Assembly (NCBI GenBank): GCA_963816775.1
Contig: CAWFLX010000010.1
Location: forward strand, 1 to 64,000
Length of the DNA stretch: 64,000 bases
Direction of reading: 5' to 3'
DNA from: JAFAXD01 sp963816775
Lineage (GTDB): Bacteria > Pseudomonadota > Alphaproteobacteria > Rhizobiales > Xanthobacteraceae
Shown here: one piece after another, positions 9,056 to 17,162 of the stretch
How the letters are laid out: the number at the start of each line of letters is the position of its first letter
How positions within the stretch are numbered: the first letter of the stretch is position 1
Translations under genes and position numbers: made by a program
Notes under the pieces: generated by a model
The model's database searches: none
What the model saw: only the letters and a program-made list of their open reading frames with translations
What the model was told of the DNA's origin: nothing

Positions 9056-10048
9056 CTACCGGGTCTGAATCACGCTGTCGGCGCGCGCGAGCAGCGCCAC
9101 TGGCACGGTGAAACCGAGCGCCTGCGCGGTATCGAGATTGATCACGAACTCGGTCTGGGTGTTTTGCTGGACCGGCATTTGGATTGGCGGGGTGCCTTTG
9201 AGGATCCAGCCCGAGTAGATGCCGGCTTGCCGGCCGGCCTCGGCGACACTGGCGCCATAGCTCATTAAGCCGCCCGCCGCAGCAAACTCGCGGGCCGGAT
9301 AGATCGTCGGCAGCTTGTGCTGGGCCGCCAGGGCGACCAGCTTTTGGCGCTGGTCGATGAAGAACGAATCGCGCGGAACAACGAGCGTTGTGGCTCCCTG
9401 CGCGGCCAGCGACGCGAATGCCGTTTCGAGCTCCGATTCCTGGCTCGCCTTGACGACGATGAGCTTGTTCGGATGGGCGTTCTGTGCGCCCTCCAGATCC
9501 TGCGGGTTACTCGGATCGTTGGGATTGATCAGCAAGCCCGTGGCAGGCGGATTCGGCACCAGCTGCCCGAGCAGATTGAACTGCATGCTGGTAATCTCGC
9601 TGCTCGAAAACGTGATGCCGGTTGCCTTGTCGCCCGGCTGCGCCAGATTGTTAACCAGGCCAAACTTGATCGGATCGCCTGCGATCACGAAAACCAGCGG
9701 GACCTTGGTGACGGCCGGCTTGGCGGCGAGCGCCGAAACCAGGCCGATGGCGGCGATGACCCATACCTTGCGGGTCACGAGCTCGTTGGCAAGCGCCGGC
9801 AGCCGGTCGTACTGATCGTCGGCCCAGCGATACTCGATATCGACACCGATGCCGTCGGCGAGCCCCGTTTCGGAAAGCCCCTGTTTGAACGCCGCGATGA
9901 TGGCCTGGTCGGTGCGGCCGCTGCTGAGAAGTCCGACCAGGGGTCTCCCGGTCTGCTGGCCGTAGCCGGCGCGTGAGAGCGCCCCGGCCGCGCCGGCGGC
10001 ACCCAGCAGGGTGATGAACGTGCGCCGCTGCAATTGCTCCAGTTTCAT
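9056..10048 (-). CDS. orphan ABC_sub_bind periplasmic protein
   Basis: The product is about 330 residues and belongs to the ABC_sub_bind (PF04392) family, recognised by VGLLSSGRTDQ near the mature start and VDIEYRWADDQYDRLPALA. The signal region contains RRTF followed by a hydrophobic stretch, which fits Tat export. I prefer the ATG at 10048 (MKLEQLQRRTF) to the frame start at 10123. No permease or ATPase gene is adjacent, as is typical of the many orphan copies in Bradyrhizobium-like genomes. A second member is at 52630-53613. Confidence 0.88.
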   Translation of the reverse strand: MKLEQLQRRTFITLLGAAGAAGALSRAGYGQQTGRPLVGLLSSGRTDQAIIAAFKQGLSETGLADGIGVDIEYRWADDQYDRLPALANELVTRKVWVIAAIGLVSALAAKPAVTKVPLVFVIAGDPIKFGLVNNLAQPGDKATGITFSSSEITSMQFNLLGQLVPNPPATGLLINPNDPSNPQDLEGAQNAHPNKLIVVKASQESELETAFASLAAQGATTLVVPRDSFFIDQRQKLVALAAQHKLPTIYPAREFAAAGGLMSYGASVAEAGRQAGIYSGWILKGTPPIQMPVQQNTQTEFVINLDTAQALGFTVPVALLARADSVIQTR

Positions 10049-10144
10049 CCCATCCCCGTCTGCTGTGGCAGCATGAAAGCCCGCTGGCGAGGGACCTTTA
10101 GCACAATGGTCGTGACGGTTCATGTCCGGGATTTGGGCCTAAAA

Positions 10145-10175
10145 ACGAACATGGCCGGGAGTGATCCCGGCCATG
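10145..10175 (-). terminator. intrinsic terminator after the 10221-11210 gene
   Basis: An 11-bp perfect stem (CATGGCCGGGA / TCCCGGCCATG) with a 4-nt loop at 10150-10175 is followed, on the minus strand, by TTCGTTTTTAGG. It lies just after the stop at 10221 and before the ABC_sub_bind gene, so it should separate the two units. Confidence 0.85.
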
Positions 10176-10220
10176 ATCGAAGCTGACTGAGGCGAATAAT
10201 TCAGTCCGTCGCCCGCATTC

Positions 10221-11210
10221 TCACCAGGGAGACGAGGGCGGCAGGGGAGCAGCTGCCACCGTCTGTGCAGCGGCCGGCATGCGAGCCGCCGCCTGCGGAC
10301 GGCTGGTCGCGGCCGGAGTTGCGACACGGGCCGAAGCCGGACCCGCGATCGTGACCCGCTGCTGAGCCGGCAAGGGCGGAACCGGGATGCTGTTCACGCG
10401 GCGCATCTCGGCCTGATAGGCGGAATATTGCGCCGGCGTGCTGTTCAGCCGGTGCATCTCGTTGATGTACTCCTCAGGCATCTGCACGTGATTGAGCGGC
10501 GCCTTCAATCCAATGAAGCGCGCGACGTCGCCGGTAAAGCCCGTGCAGTTGAGGGTCATCGCGTTCCAGATCGGCGTGGTCGCCTGCCGCTGCTTGATGT
10601 AACCGACCATGCGGGAGAATTCCTGCTCGGAGAGCGTCACGCAGAAGCGCGCGGTCATGAATTGCTCGTCGAGATCGCCCCAGCTCGCATTGGTCTCCGA
10701 AGCGACGGGGATGACGTGTCCCAGCATGTAGGCGGTGGTGTCGCCGGCCGGGTGCAGGCCCGCGACCTCGACCCACGCAAACTGCCCCTCCGGGGTGAGC
10801 TTGCCATAGAACACAAAGGCATGGCCGTAGCTCGCCGCGGTGCGCGCGCGGAATTCGACGAAGTAGGGGTGACCAGGACGCGCGCTCATCCGGCAATCAG
10901 TGGACGTCACCGGCTGACCGATCGGCTTTGCGGCCTCGGCCGGCACGTTCCTGAACACGCCAACGTTGACCAGCTGATTGGGCGGAAGCTGAGATGAATA
11001 GACGACGGCGCCTCCGCCTTGCTGGTGGGCGGCACCTTGCGCGTGCGCGGCCGCCTGTGGACGGGGCGCTACGACGTTGACCTGCGGCAGCATGGCCGCG
11101 TTGTTGTCCTGCGCGCGCGCCGCGGTCACATCCGCGAACGAGGCGAACGAGCAAATGGCGATGCCAGCCAGAAGGCTGACCCCTGCCACCGTGTTCCGTG
11201 ATGTTTGCAT
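10221..11210 (-). CDS. secreted protein with permuted NlpC/P60-like His...Cys layout
   Basis: This 329-residue protein has a signal peptide (MQTSRNTVAGVSLLAGIAI...) and a mature part with low-complexity ends rich in Ala, Pro and Gln. The central 200 residues look folded: YGHAFVFYGKL places a His after a strand, and about 100 residues later MTLNCTGFTGDVARFIGL places a Cys at the start of a helix. His before Cys is the order of permuted papain-like (LRAT/NlpC-type) enzymes. The ATG at 11210 is chosen because it opens the signal peptide. Function is unproven. Confidence 0.7.
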   Translation of the reverse strand: MQTSRNTVAGVSLLAGIAICSFASFADVTAARAQDNNAAMLPQVNVVAPRPQAAAHAQGAAHQQGGGAVVYSSQLPPNQLVNVGVFRNVPAEAAKPIGQPVTSTDCRMSARPGHPYFVEFRARTAASYGHAFVFYGKLTPEGQFAWVEVAGLHPAGDTTAYMLGHVIPVASETNASWGDLDEQFMTARFCVTLSEQEFSRMVGYIKQRQATTPIWNAMTLNCTGFTGDVARFIGLKAPLNHVQMPEEYINEMHRLNSTPAQYSAYQAEMRRVNSIPVPPLPAQQRVTIAGPASARVATPAATSRPQAAARMPAAAQTVAAAPLPPSSPW

Positions 11211-11278
11211 GACCGTAATCCCCGTTCTCGCGCCTTTGGGCGCGAGCCCCATGTTGCCCCCGAAAATTTAAGCCCCCC

Positions 11279-11306
11279 GAGCGCGCGGAGTTTTCTCCGC
11301 GCGCTC
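11279..11306 (-). terminator. 12-bp perfect hairpin after the GKAPIG peptide gene
   Basis: GAGCGCGCGGAG and its exact complement flank a TTTT loop. It lies between the stop of the 58-residue peptide gene at 11356 and the leader of the next gene. The following minus-strand sequence is only modestly T-rich (TTAAATTTT), so it is terminator-like rather than certain. Confidence 0.6.
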
Positions 11307-11355
11307 CGAACACATTACGAACCAGTAGAACTGGTCCGCCCCCTGGACGCTGGCA

Positions 11356-11532
11356 TTAACCCCGAGTAACGACGGGGCCCTTGCCGAGCGGCGCCTTACC
11401 GATCGGAGCCTTGCCGATCGGCGCCTTGCCGACGACGGGCGCCGGAGGCGGGGCCTTAACGTACATGTCGGCCGCGCTGGCAACGCCCAGCACAGCGAAC
11501 GACGCGATAGTTGCAAGCACGAGCGTTTTCAT
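11356..11532 (-). CDS. small secreted GKAPIG-repeat peptide (58 aa)
   Basis: I found this by hand translation. It begins MKTLVLATIASFAVLGVASA, a textbook signal peptide, then ADMYVKAPPPAPVVG and a tandem run of GKAPIG, GKAPIG, GKAPLG, GKGP before the stop. The ADM.VKAPP junction recalls the start of mature rhizobial Omp25/Omp31-type porins, but no beta-barrel follows, so it may be a porin leader remnant or a stand-alone basic periplasmic peptide. The 12-bp hairpin at 11279 probably ends its transcript. Confidence 0.65.
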   Translation of the reverse strand: MKTLVLATIASFAVLGVASAADMYVKAPPPAPVVGKAPIGKAPIGKAPLGKGPVVTRG

Positions 11533-11969
11533 GACCGACTCCTTTGACGGTGACTCGATGGTCTACGAATACAGGTGAGGGCTGGCGCCGGACTAGTGCT
11601 TAAAAGCCACACGCGATTTTTGTTGTATGAAAGAGCCTGATTTTGCCGGCTAAACCGCGATTATCCGCGCTACAACAACGCGCTTGGATGTGGCCGCGAG
11701 AGCACAGAAATGTGATGGAACTCAAGCGTTTTGAGAAAGTGTTAAGGAGTTCGCTGCGGTGCCCCGGCTTGGTGAACAGATCGCCAATTCACCTATACTT
11801 AAGGTTAACAAGCACGGCCCAATTCATCGGCTCTATCTGCATTCACTTCGTTAGTAGATCGTAAAGACGTCGTTGCCCGCGACGGGGCACCCCGCGCACT
11901 AGTGCGTGGGGCCCTGACAAGCGCGGGCATGACCGCGGTAACCGAATCGACCTGCGTCGGCGAGCCGCT
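11533..11969. other. 437-bp intergenic region
   Basis: No credible gene is seen. It must contain the promoter of the GKAPIG peptide gene at its left end. A near-perfect 10-bp palindrome (CCCCGCGCAC / GTGCGTGGGG) at 11889-11910 lies downstream of the aldolase-cyclase stop but has no T-run. A 73-codon plus-strand ORF at 11643 has no export, domain or SD evidence. Confidence 0.5.
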
Positions 11970-13541
11970 CTACGCGGCTACCAGGGCCAGCACCCGCAAC
12001 GGGCTGCCGGATCCCTTCTCGATCTTCAGCGGCGTGGTGATCAGCACGGCGCCGGTCGGCGGCAGCTGATCGAGGTTGGTGAGGCTCGCGAGCCCGAACT
12101 TGTTCGCCCCGTGCATCAGGTTGTGGGCCGGGTACATTGGCTCGAACGCGAACGCCTGACCGGCGTCGGTGCCGACCGCCTCGACGCCCCAGCCGTTAAC
12201 GTTGCGATTGTCGACCAGCCAATGCATCGCCGCCGCGCTCGGGCCCGGAACGTGCGGGCCGTCCTCCTTCATGTTGAGGAATTTGGCCGGGTCCTCGCGC
12301 TTCGACCAGTCGGTGCGCATCAGTACCCAGGCGCCGTCGGGGATGCGCCCGTGCTTGCCCTCCCAGGCCTGGATGTGGCTCGGCTCGAGCAGGAACTTCT
12401 CGTTGGCCGCCGCCTCCTTGCTGCAATCGATGACCACGGCCGGCGCGATCAGGCGGCGAACCGGGATGGTATCGGTGAAGCCGTCAGGGTTGTGCTGGCC
12501 GGTGACCCAGTGGACCGGCGCGTCGAAATGGGTGCCGGTATGCTCGCCCATCGACAGATTGTTCCAGTACCAGGCCGGGCCGCGATCGTCATAGTGCGAA
12601 ATCTCTGTGATGCGGAACGGGTTGGAGTTGGCAAGCGGCGGCGGCAGCGCAATCACCGGGGTCGCCGGGCGAAGCGTTTGGGTCAGGTCGATGACCTTGA
12701 TGCGGCCGTTGGCGATGGAGGCGGCGACATTCATCAACAAATCGGCAGACATGGCTCCCCCTTGTGCGCCGGCAACACCCGACGCGGTTTCCTGCGTGAA
12801 GCGCTTCATCGCGGACGAAAATCCGCGCGCGACGATGTCGATGTCGTTGGCGACGACCACAAGGTTATAGCCTTCGCGGCGGCGCGCAATCGCGGCCTCG
12901 GCATGGCCGGTAAATATCGCGCACGGCACATGTGCGGCGCGGCAGGCCTCCAACACGGTCCGGCAGGCCTGCTCGTGGCGCGGATCGCCGGGCGCAACAC
13001 CAAGCGACATCGCAAGATCGCCGGTGCCGATCAGGACAAAATCGATGCCCGGCGTATGCGCGATGGCCGCCGCGTTGCGCACGCCGCGCTGGGTCTCGAT
13101 CATGACCCCGACGACGGTGTGGGCGTTGGCCTGCGCGCAATACTGCGCAAAGTCGCCGCTGAGCGGGCGCACCCCGCCGGCCGAGCGGTGGCCTTGCGGC
13201 GGAAAGCGTGCGGCAGCCACGGCATCGGCGGCCTGGTGGTCAAGCTCGATCAGCGGGACGATCACGCCTTCGGCGCCGCTATCGAGCGCTTGGCTGATCG
13301 CCATCGCGGTATTCTCTGCGGTGCGAACCAGCACACCGGCGTGCCGGCTTGCCGCGCCGACCGCGTGCTCGAGCGTCTGCCGGTCGAACAGGCCGTGCTG
13401 GGCATCGATCACGATCGCATCGGGTTTGGCACCGGCCGCGATCTCCACCACGGTTGCCGAGCCGAGGCTCATCCAGAAGGCCCCGAGGGGCGCTTTCTGG
13501 GCGAGCCGGCTACGCAGGCTCGCTCGGGTCGGATCGAACAT
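11970..13541 (-). CDS. in-frame fusion: HpcH/HpaI aldolase and cyclase (kynurenine formamidase-like)
   Basis: One 523-residue frame joins two enzymes. Residues 1-255 are an HpcH/HpaI aldolase with IDAQHGLFD, GVMIETQRGVRNA and IGTGDLAMSLGVAPGDPRH motifs. Residues 275-523 are a cyclase-family (PF04199) hydrolase with the metal motif EHTGTHFDAPVHW. The junction at residue 264 is an ATG (12752) with a strong AAGGGGGAG just upstream, so the cyclase may also be made alone. The frame start used is 13541 (MFDPTRASLRS). Aldolases of this family cleave 2-oxo-3-deoxy acids; cyclases hydrolyse amides or lactones. No stop separates the two parts. Confidence 0.85.
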   Translation of the reverse strand: MFDPTRASLRSRLAQKAPLGAFWMSLGSATVVEIAAGAKPDAIVIDAQHGLFDRQTLEHAVGAASRHAGVLVRTAENTAMAISQALDSGAEGVIVPLIELDHQAADAVAAARFPPQGHRSAGGVRPLSGDFAQYCAQANAHTVVGVMIETQRGVRNAAAIAHTPGIDFVLIGTGDLAMSLGVAPGDPRHEQACRTVLEACRAAHVPCAIFTGHAEAAIARRREGYNLVVVANDIDIVARGFSSAMKRFTQETASGVAGAQGGAMSADLLMNVAASIANGRIKVIDLTQTLRPATPVIALPPPLANSNPFRITEISHYDDRGPAWYWNNLSMGEHTGTHFDAPVHWVTGQHNPDGFTDTIPVRRLIAPAVVIDCSKEAAANEKFLLEPSHIQAWEGKHGRIPDGAWVLMRTDWSKREDPAKFLNMKEDGPHVPGPSAAAMHWLVDNRNVNGWGVEAVGTDAGQAFAFEPMYPAHNLMHGANKFGLASLTNLDQLPPTGAVLITTPLKIEKGSGSPLRVLALVAA

Positions 13542-13636
13542 GGCTACTCCATCACGCAACGAACGCGGCTGCGCTACTATACGGAGAGCGTGTCGAGGAG
13601 AAAATCCCGCTTGAACCTAGGGTTAATTGCAAAGTC

Positions 13637-15139
13637 ATGTTGACCTCGCAAAAAGTGCTGACGCCGCCGCGCATCGAGACGCAAGCTTTCAGCGATGCTG
13701 GCGCCGCGGTCGACCGGCTGGCGCAAATCTATGAACGCAACACCGCGTTCATGCGCAGTCGCTTCGAAGCCTACGCCAACGGCGAGCCACTCGAGCAGCC
13801 GGTACGCGCTACTTATCCATTCGTGCGCATCACAACCGGAACCTACGCGCGGCTCGACTCGCGGCTCTCGTTCGGGTTCGTCGCCGGCCCCGGCGTCTAT
13901 GACACCACGGTGACCCGGCCGGACCTGTTTCGCGCCTACTTGATCGACCAGATCGGTCTTTTGATCGAGAACCACGGCGTGCCGGTCGAAATCGGCGAAT
14001 CCGATGAACCAATTCCGATTCACTTCGCCTATCGGCGTGACATCAATGTCGCCGCCGGTGCCGCAACGCGGGGAACATTGGCGCCCGAGCGGCCGCTGCG
14101 CGATTTCTTCGATGTCCCCGATCTTGCCGCGATGAACGACGCGATCGCCGACGGCACCCTGCAGGTGCCGCCCGGCACGCCGGCACCGCTCGCCTTGTTC
14201 CGCGCCGCGCGGATCGATTATTCGCTGCACCGGCTCTATCACTACACCGGCACCGATCCCGAGCATTTCCAGAACTTCGTGATCTTCACGAACTATCAGT
14301 TCTATATCGACGCCTTTGCGGAAATCTGTCGCCAGCACATGGCGAACGGCCACCCGGCCTACGACGCGTTCGTCGCGCCAGGGAATGTCATCGTGCGCAA
14401 TGCCCGCTTCGGGAGCAGCGACGCGACCGACCCCCCGCTGCCGCGCGCCCCGCAGATGCCGGCCTACCACATGGTGGAGCCGAACTGCTCGGGCATTACC
14501 ATGGTCAACATCGGAACCGGCCCGTCCAACGCACGCAACATCACTGATCACGTCGCCGTGCTACGGCCGCACGCGTGGCTGATGCTCGGCCATTGCGCGG
14601 GACTGGGGCAATCCCAGCAGCTCGGCGATTACGTTCTGGCGCACGGCTATCTGCGCGAGGACCGTGTGCTCGACCAAGAGCTGCCGCTTTGGGTGCCGAT
14701 CCCGGCGCTCGCCGAGGTGCAGGTCGCGCTCGAGCAGGCCGTCGGCGAGATCACCGGGCTGACCGGGTTCGAAGCCAAGCGGGTCATGCGCACAGGAACG
14801 GTGGTCAGCGTCGACAACCGCAACTGGGAGCTCGGCAACCACGTCGAAATCGCGCGCCGCCTGACCCAGTCGCGCGCCATCGCACTCGACATGGAATCGG
14901 CGACGATCGCGGCCAACGGCTTTCGCTTTCGCGTGCCCTACGGGACGCTGTTGTGCGTCTCCGACAAACCGCTGCACGGCGAGATCAAGCTTGCCGGCAT
15001 GGCGGGCGAGTTCTATCGCCAGCGTGTCGGGCAGCATCTCGAGATCGGCCTCAACGCGCTGGAAAAACTGAAGTCGCACGAGCGCGAACGGCTGCATTCG
15101 CGCAAGCTGCGCAACTTTGCCGAGGTGGCGTTTCAGTAG
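13637..15139 (+). CDS. amn: AMP nucleosidase
   Basis: This 500-residue protein matches AMP nucleosidase over its length: an N-terminal Amn-specific domain with TYPFVRITTGTYARLDSR and FAYRRDINV, then a nucleoside-phosphorylase-like domain with HAWLMLGHCAGLGQSQQLGDY, ALDMESATIAANGFRFRVPY and CVSDKPLHGEIK. It hydrolyses AMP to adenine and ribose 5-phosphate. The frame is open much further upstream, but only the ATG at 13637 gives the normal length. The SD is weak. It is divergent from the aldolase-cyclase gene, with about 95 bp between starts. Confidence 0.93.
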   Translation: MLTSQKVLTPPRIETQAFSDAGAAVDRLAQIYERNTAFMRSRFEAYANGEPLEQPVRATYPFVRITTGTYARLDSRLSFGFVAGPGVYDTTVTRPDLFRAYLIDQIGLLIENHGVPVEIGESDEPIPIHFAYRRDINVAAGAATRGTLAPERPLRDFFDVPDLAAMNDAIADGTLQVPPGTPAPLALFRAARIDYSLHRLYHYTGTDPEHFQNFVIFTNYQFYIDAFAEICRQHMANGHPAYDAFVAPGNVIVRNARFGSSDATDPPLPRAPQMPAYHMVEPNCSGITMVNIGTGPSNARNITDHVAVLRPHAWLMLGHCAGLGQSQQLGDYVLAHGYLREDRVLDQELPLWVPIPALAEVQVALEQAVGEITGLTGFEAKRVMRTGTVVSVDNRNWELGNHVEIARRLTQSRAIALDMESATIAANGFRFRVPYGTLLCVSDKPLHGEIKLAGMAGEFYRQRVGQHLEIGLNALEKLKSHERERLHSRKLRNFAEVAFQ

Positions 15140-15287
15140 GCCGGGGTTCCGGCTGTCCTAATTGGATTGCGCTTCGCTTTGGGGAAGCCAGGACACAAGC
15201 ATTGGAATCGAACTGCCTCGGCTCCGGGCGTCGTTCCATGAAAGATCGCACAGCCGATATTCATTTCTCGGTTGTTCCCGATCTTTG

Positions 15288-15425
15288 TCAGCGCAGTCCG
15301 ACCCACAAGGCGGCGCCGGCAAGCACCACGCCTAAGACGGCCACGATCACCACCAGCGCCATGCCCTGGCTGTCAATCCAGCTATCCCATCGATAGTGGT
15401 GTTCCCGCCTGTTCAAACGCCGCAT
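15288..15425 (-). CDS. small single-span membrane protein (copy 1)
   Basis: The frame encodes 45 residues ending WIDSQGMALVVIVAVLGVV followed by LAGAALWVGLR, one membrane span. The same core (DSQG[IM]AL... GAALW[IV].LR) is encoded at 54406-54504, and the DNA beyond both genes is alike too. Here the sequence aligned with the other copy's SD and ATG is rearranged, so the real start is unclear: 15425 is the first ATG, 15362 an internal one. Possibly a decaying copy. Confidence 0.5.
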   Translation of the reverse strand: MRRLNRREHHYRWDSWIDSQGMALVVIVAVLGVVLAGAALWVGLR

Positions 15426-15497
15426 CAATGAAGCCTAGCCCGAAGGCAAACGGGACTCGCGTCACACGGCAAGGCGACTATCTCAATTTATGATCTA

Positions 15498-15791
15498 TCA
15501 GATTAATTTGTGTGGCCAATAGGCCGCATCTTTTCGCCGGTTATCTGTGCGCGGCAGGCCCGCAAGCGTCCGGCGTACTCTGAGTTGATAGTAGGCCGTG
15601 AAGGGCAGAGCTACTAGCAACACACCAATCCACAACCCATCAGCGCCAGAAATCCACCACCCGGCAGCACCGGCAATTAGGATCACAGGCAGCCATGAGC
15701 GGTTCAGCCGCTTAATGAAGGCGATAAGCTCCGCCTTCTTGGCGTCGTCAACGATATAGCCTCTGCTTAAAGTGCCGTATGGAAAAAACAC
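15498..15791 (-). CDS. two-span membrane protein, unknown
   Basis: This 97-residue protein has an Asp/Lys-rich N-terminus (DDAKKAELIAFIKRLNRS), two hydrophobic segments (LPVILIAGAAGWWI and LWIGVLLVALPFTAYY) and a basic tail. Composition and clean segment boundaries suggest a real inner-membrane protein. No family was recognised. Confidence 0.6.
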   Translation of the reverse strand: MFFPYGTLSRGYIVDDAKKAELIAFIKRLNRSWLPVILIAGAAGWWISGADGLWIGVLLVALPFTAYYQLRVRRTLAGLPRTDNRRKDAAYWPHKLI

Positions 15792-15910
15792 GTGACGCCG
15801 TCAACCTTTTTGAAATTCCTTTCTTCCCAATCGGCCAGCACTAAAGTGCCCCCACGGAAGCTAACAAGCCCGGGCTGTCGGATGTATTTTCGTCACGCAA
15901 ATTGTCGTGC

Positions 15911-15972
15911 TCATCCCCACTGTTTCCCCGTCAGGCTCGCCTGCGTCGGCTGTTCCTTCCAGTTTCGCCCTG
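15911..15972 (-). pseudogene. 3' fragment of the MTLGNMR zinc-ribbon family
   Basis: On the minus strand this encodes RNWKEQPTQASLTGKQW and a stop, the C-terminus typical of the family whose main body is at 16520-16792. The 15984-16523 gene sits between the two parts. The same split appears at 52.0-52.6 kb. Confidence 0.55.
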
Positions 15973-15983
15973 CCCAGAACGCC

Positions 15984-16523
15984 TTACCCTTGCTGAATCC
16001 GCATTTGTCGGACGCGTCTGTTAATCTCGCTCGCGAGCATTTCTGTTTCATCCGAGCCGATAAGTACCTTCGTGCCGTCGCGCTTCGTAATTCTAACAAA
16101 GTTCCAGCCGTACAGTGAGTAAGACCAAGCTTCGTCCTTAGCACTGTAGCGCCTTATCGTGTAGCTTCGGCCGCCAATCAGGCCTGAGGTTCTCGTGACA
16201 GAATCCGCTGACGCAATATCGGACAGCAAGATTTCCGTATGAAACGCGTCCAGCCCGCCGTGCCAGATGACCGCACGATCATCGATGGATACGGTAAGTG
16301 AGGACATCGCCACCATTTGCCAAACACAACAAGCAACGAGGACGCTCCCGAGCAAAAGCGGCAGAAGGCCAGTCCCGGAGAGAAGTGCGTTCACGCTTCC
16401 TAGATGGTTGACGAAGAAGGCAGCTCCAAGAAAGATTATGATCAGCAAACTCAGCAGGCATACAAAATAAATACCTAGGGACTGCTTTTGCGTATGTGAG
16501 TACGATTGCATCGCTACGCTCAT
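15984..16523 (-). CDS. membrane protein with PH-like C-terminal domain
   Basis: From the ATG at 16523 (or 16511) this is a 176-180-residue protein with two membrane spans near residues 15-80, then a beta-rich soluble part (VSIDDRAVIWHGG..., FVRITKRDGTKVLIGSDET) ending in an amphipathic helix. That pattern resembles bacterial PH-domain proteins. It lies inside a split copy of the zinc-ribbon gene, and the frame runs further upstream only because of that gene. Confidence 0.6.
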   Translation of the reverse strand: MSVAMQSYSHTQKQSLGIYFVCLLSLLIIIFLGAAFFVNHLGSVNALLSGTGLLPLLLGSVLVACCVWQMVAMSSLTVSIDDRAVIWHGGLDAFHTEILLSDIASADSVTRTSGLIGGRSYTIRRYSAKDEAWSYSLYGWNFVRITKRDGTKVLIGSDETEMLASEINRRVRQMRIQQG

Positions 16524-16792
16524 TCGGGCCGCAGCGCTGTTGGCCGCACTGGTTGCTCTTTCCAATTCGGGCGCACGTCGATCTTGCTCCCGCGACCGCC
16601 GCATTTCGCGCAGACCACGCGCGGGCCGAACGAAGGTACTTCGCTCTCTGCCGGATACTTTGAGACATCGATCGGCGCGGTGTGGCGGCAGGCGTCGTTG
16701 AGACAAGACGCCAACAGGTTCCGCACGCCAAGATCGCGCATGTTGCCGAGCGTCATCGGAGCGCCGTGCGGTTGTTTGGGCTTCGATGCCAT
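16520..16792 (-). CDS. small zinc-ribbon-like protein, MTLGNMR family
   Basis: This encodes 90 residues from 16792, or 78 from the internal ATG at 16756 (MTLGNMRDLG). It has two cysteine pairs (SCLNDAC and CAKC) spaced for one metal site, then KIDVRPNWKEQP. I recognise the family as a multi-copy Bradyrhizobium type with unknown function. Here the usual ASLTGKQW end is replaced by an unrelated tail, and that end is found 550 bp away at 15911, beyond the PH-like gene. Confidence 0.65.
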   Translation of the reverse strand: MASKPKQPHGAPMTLGNMRDLGVRNLLASCLNDACRHTAPIDVSKYPAESEVPSFGPRVVCAKCGGRGSKIDVRPNWKEQPVRPTALRPE

Positions 16793-16793
16793 G

Positions 16794-17162
16794 CTAATCG
16801 AACGACGATAGCCAAATTTGCGCTTGGGCTATCGCTTCGTCCCAACGTGTTTGAACGTCAGCGGAAGCGGCAGTGGAAGCCTTGGATATGGCATCCTGCC
16901 AAAGTGTTTGATCGTCAGCGGAAGCCGCAGTGGAAGCAAGGCCGGGGGCAGTTGCGAGCCCTTTTCGCAAGGCTTGGATAGCTATGAAGGCGTCGTGATG
17001 CTCGTTGCTTTGGTCGGTGCGCTCGTGACGCGCGTCTCCCCTTGCGAGTGTCGCGAGTTCTTGCTGGATGGTGTTAACATTAGAAACGCTGCGAAGTCGC
17101 GTTAGGGTGGCGACGACTCGCTCCGCCCTTGCCTTATCGTTTGGTGATTTTGCTGCGCCCAT
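16794..17162 (-). CDS. unknown protein with internal tandem repeat
   Basis: The ATG at 17162 overlaps the stop of the upstream secreted-protein gene as ATGA, so coupling is likely. The 122-residue product is mostly helical and polar, and its C-terminus holds two ~19-residue repeats built on ASTAASAD.QT.W..AI. The DNA repeat is at about 16832-16945. No domain was recognised. Confidence 0.5.
   Translation of the reverse strand: MGAAKSPNDKARAERVVATLTRLRSVSNVNTIQQELATLARGDARHERTDQSNEHHDAFIAIQALRKGLATAPGLASTAASADDQTLWQDAISKASTAASADVQTRWDEAIAQAQIWLSSFD
16832..16945. repeat. imperfect ~57-bp tandem duplication
   Basis: Two units share CGTCAGCGGAAGC.GCAGTG and flanking bases (GTGTTTGA.CGTCAGCGGAAG near 16848 and again near 16905). 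The unit is a multiple of three, so the duplication adds residues without breaking the 16794-17162 frame. Confidence 0.7.

Noticed and set aside
11643..11864. 73-codon plus-strand ORF between the GKAPIG peptide and aldolase-cyclase genes
   Set aside because: No SD, domain or export signal; the composition does not look coding.
13349..13636. Extension of AMP nucleosidase to a 596-residue protein
   Set aside because: The extra 96 residues are the complement of the divergent aldolase gene and give an abnormal length for the family.
12111..13643. 510-codon plus-strand ORF opposite the aldolase-cyclase gene
   Set aside because: Antisense shadow; the minus strand carries both enzyme families with intact motifs.
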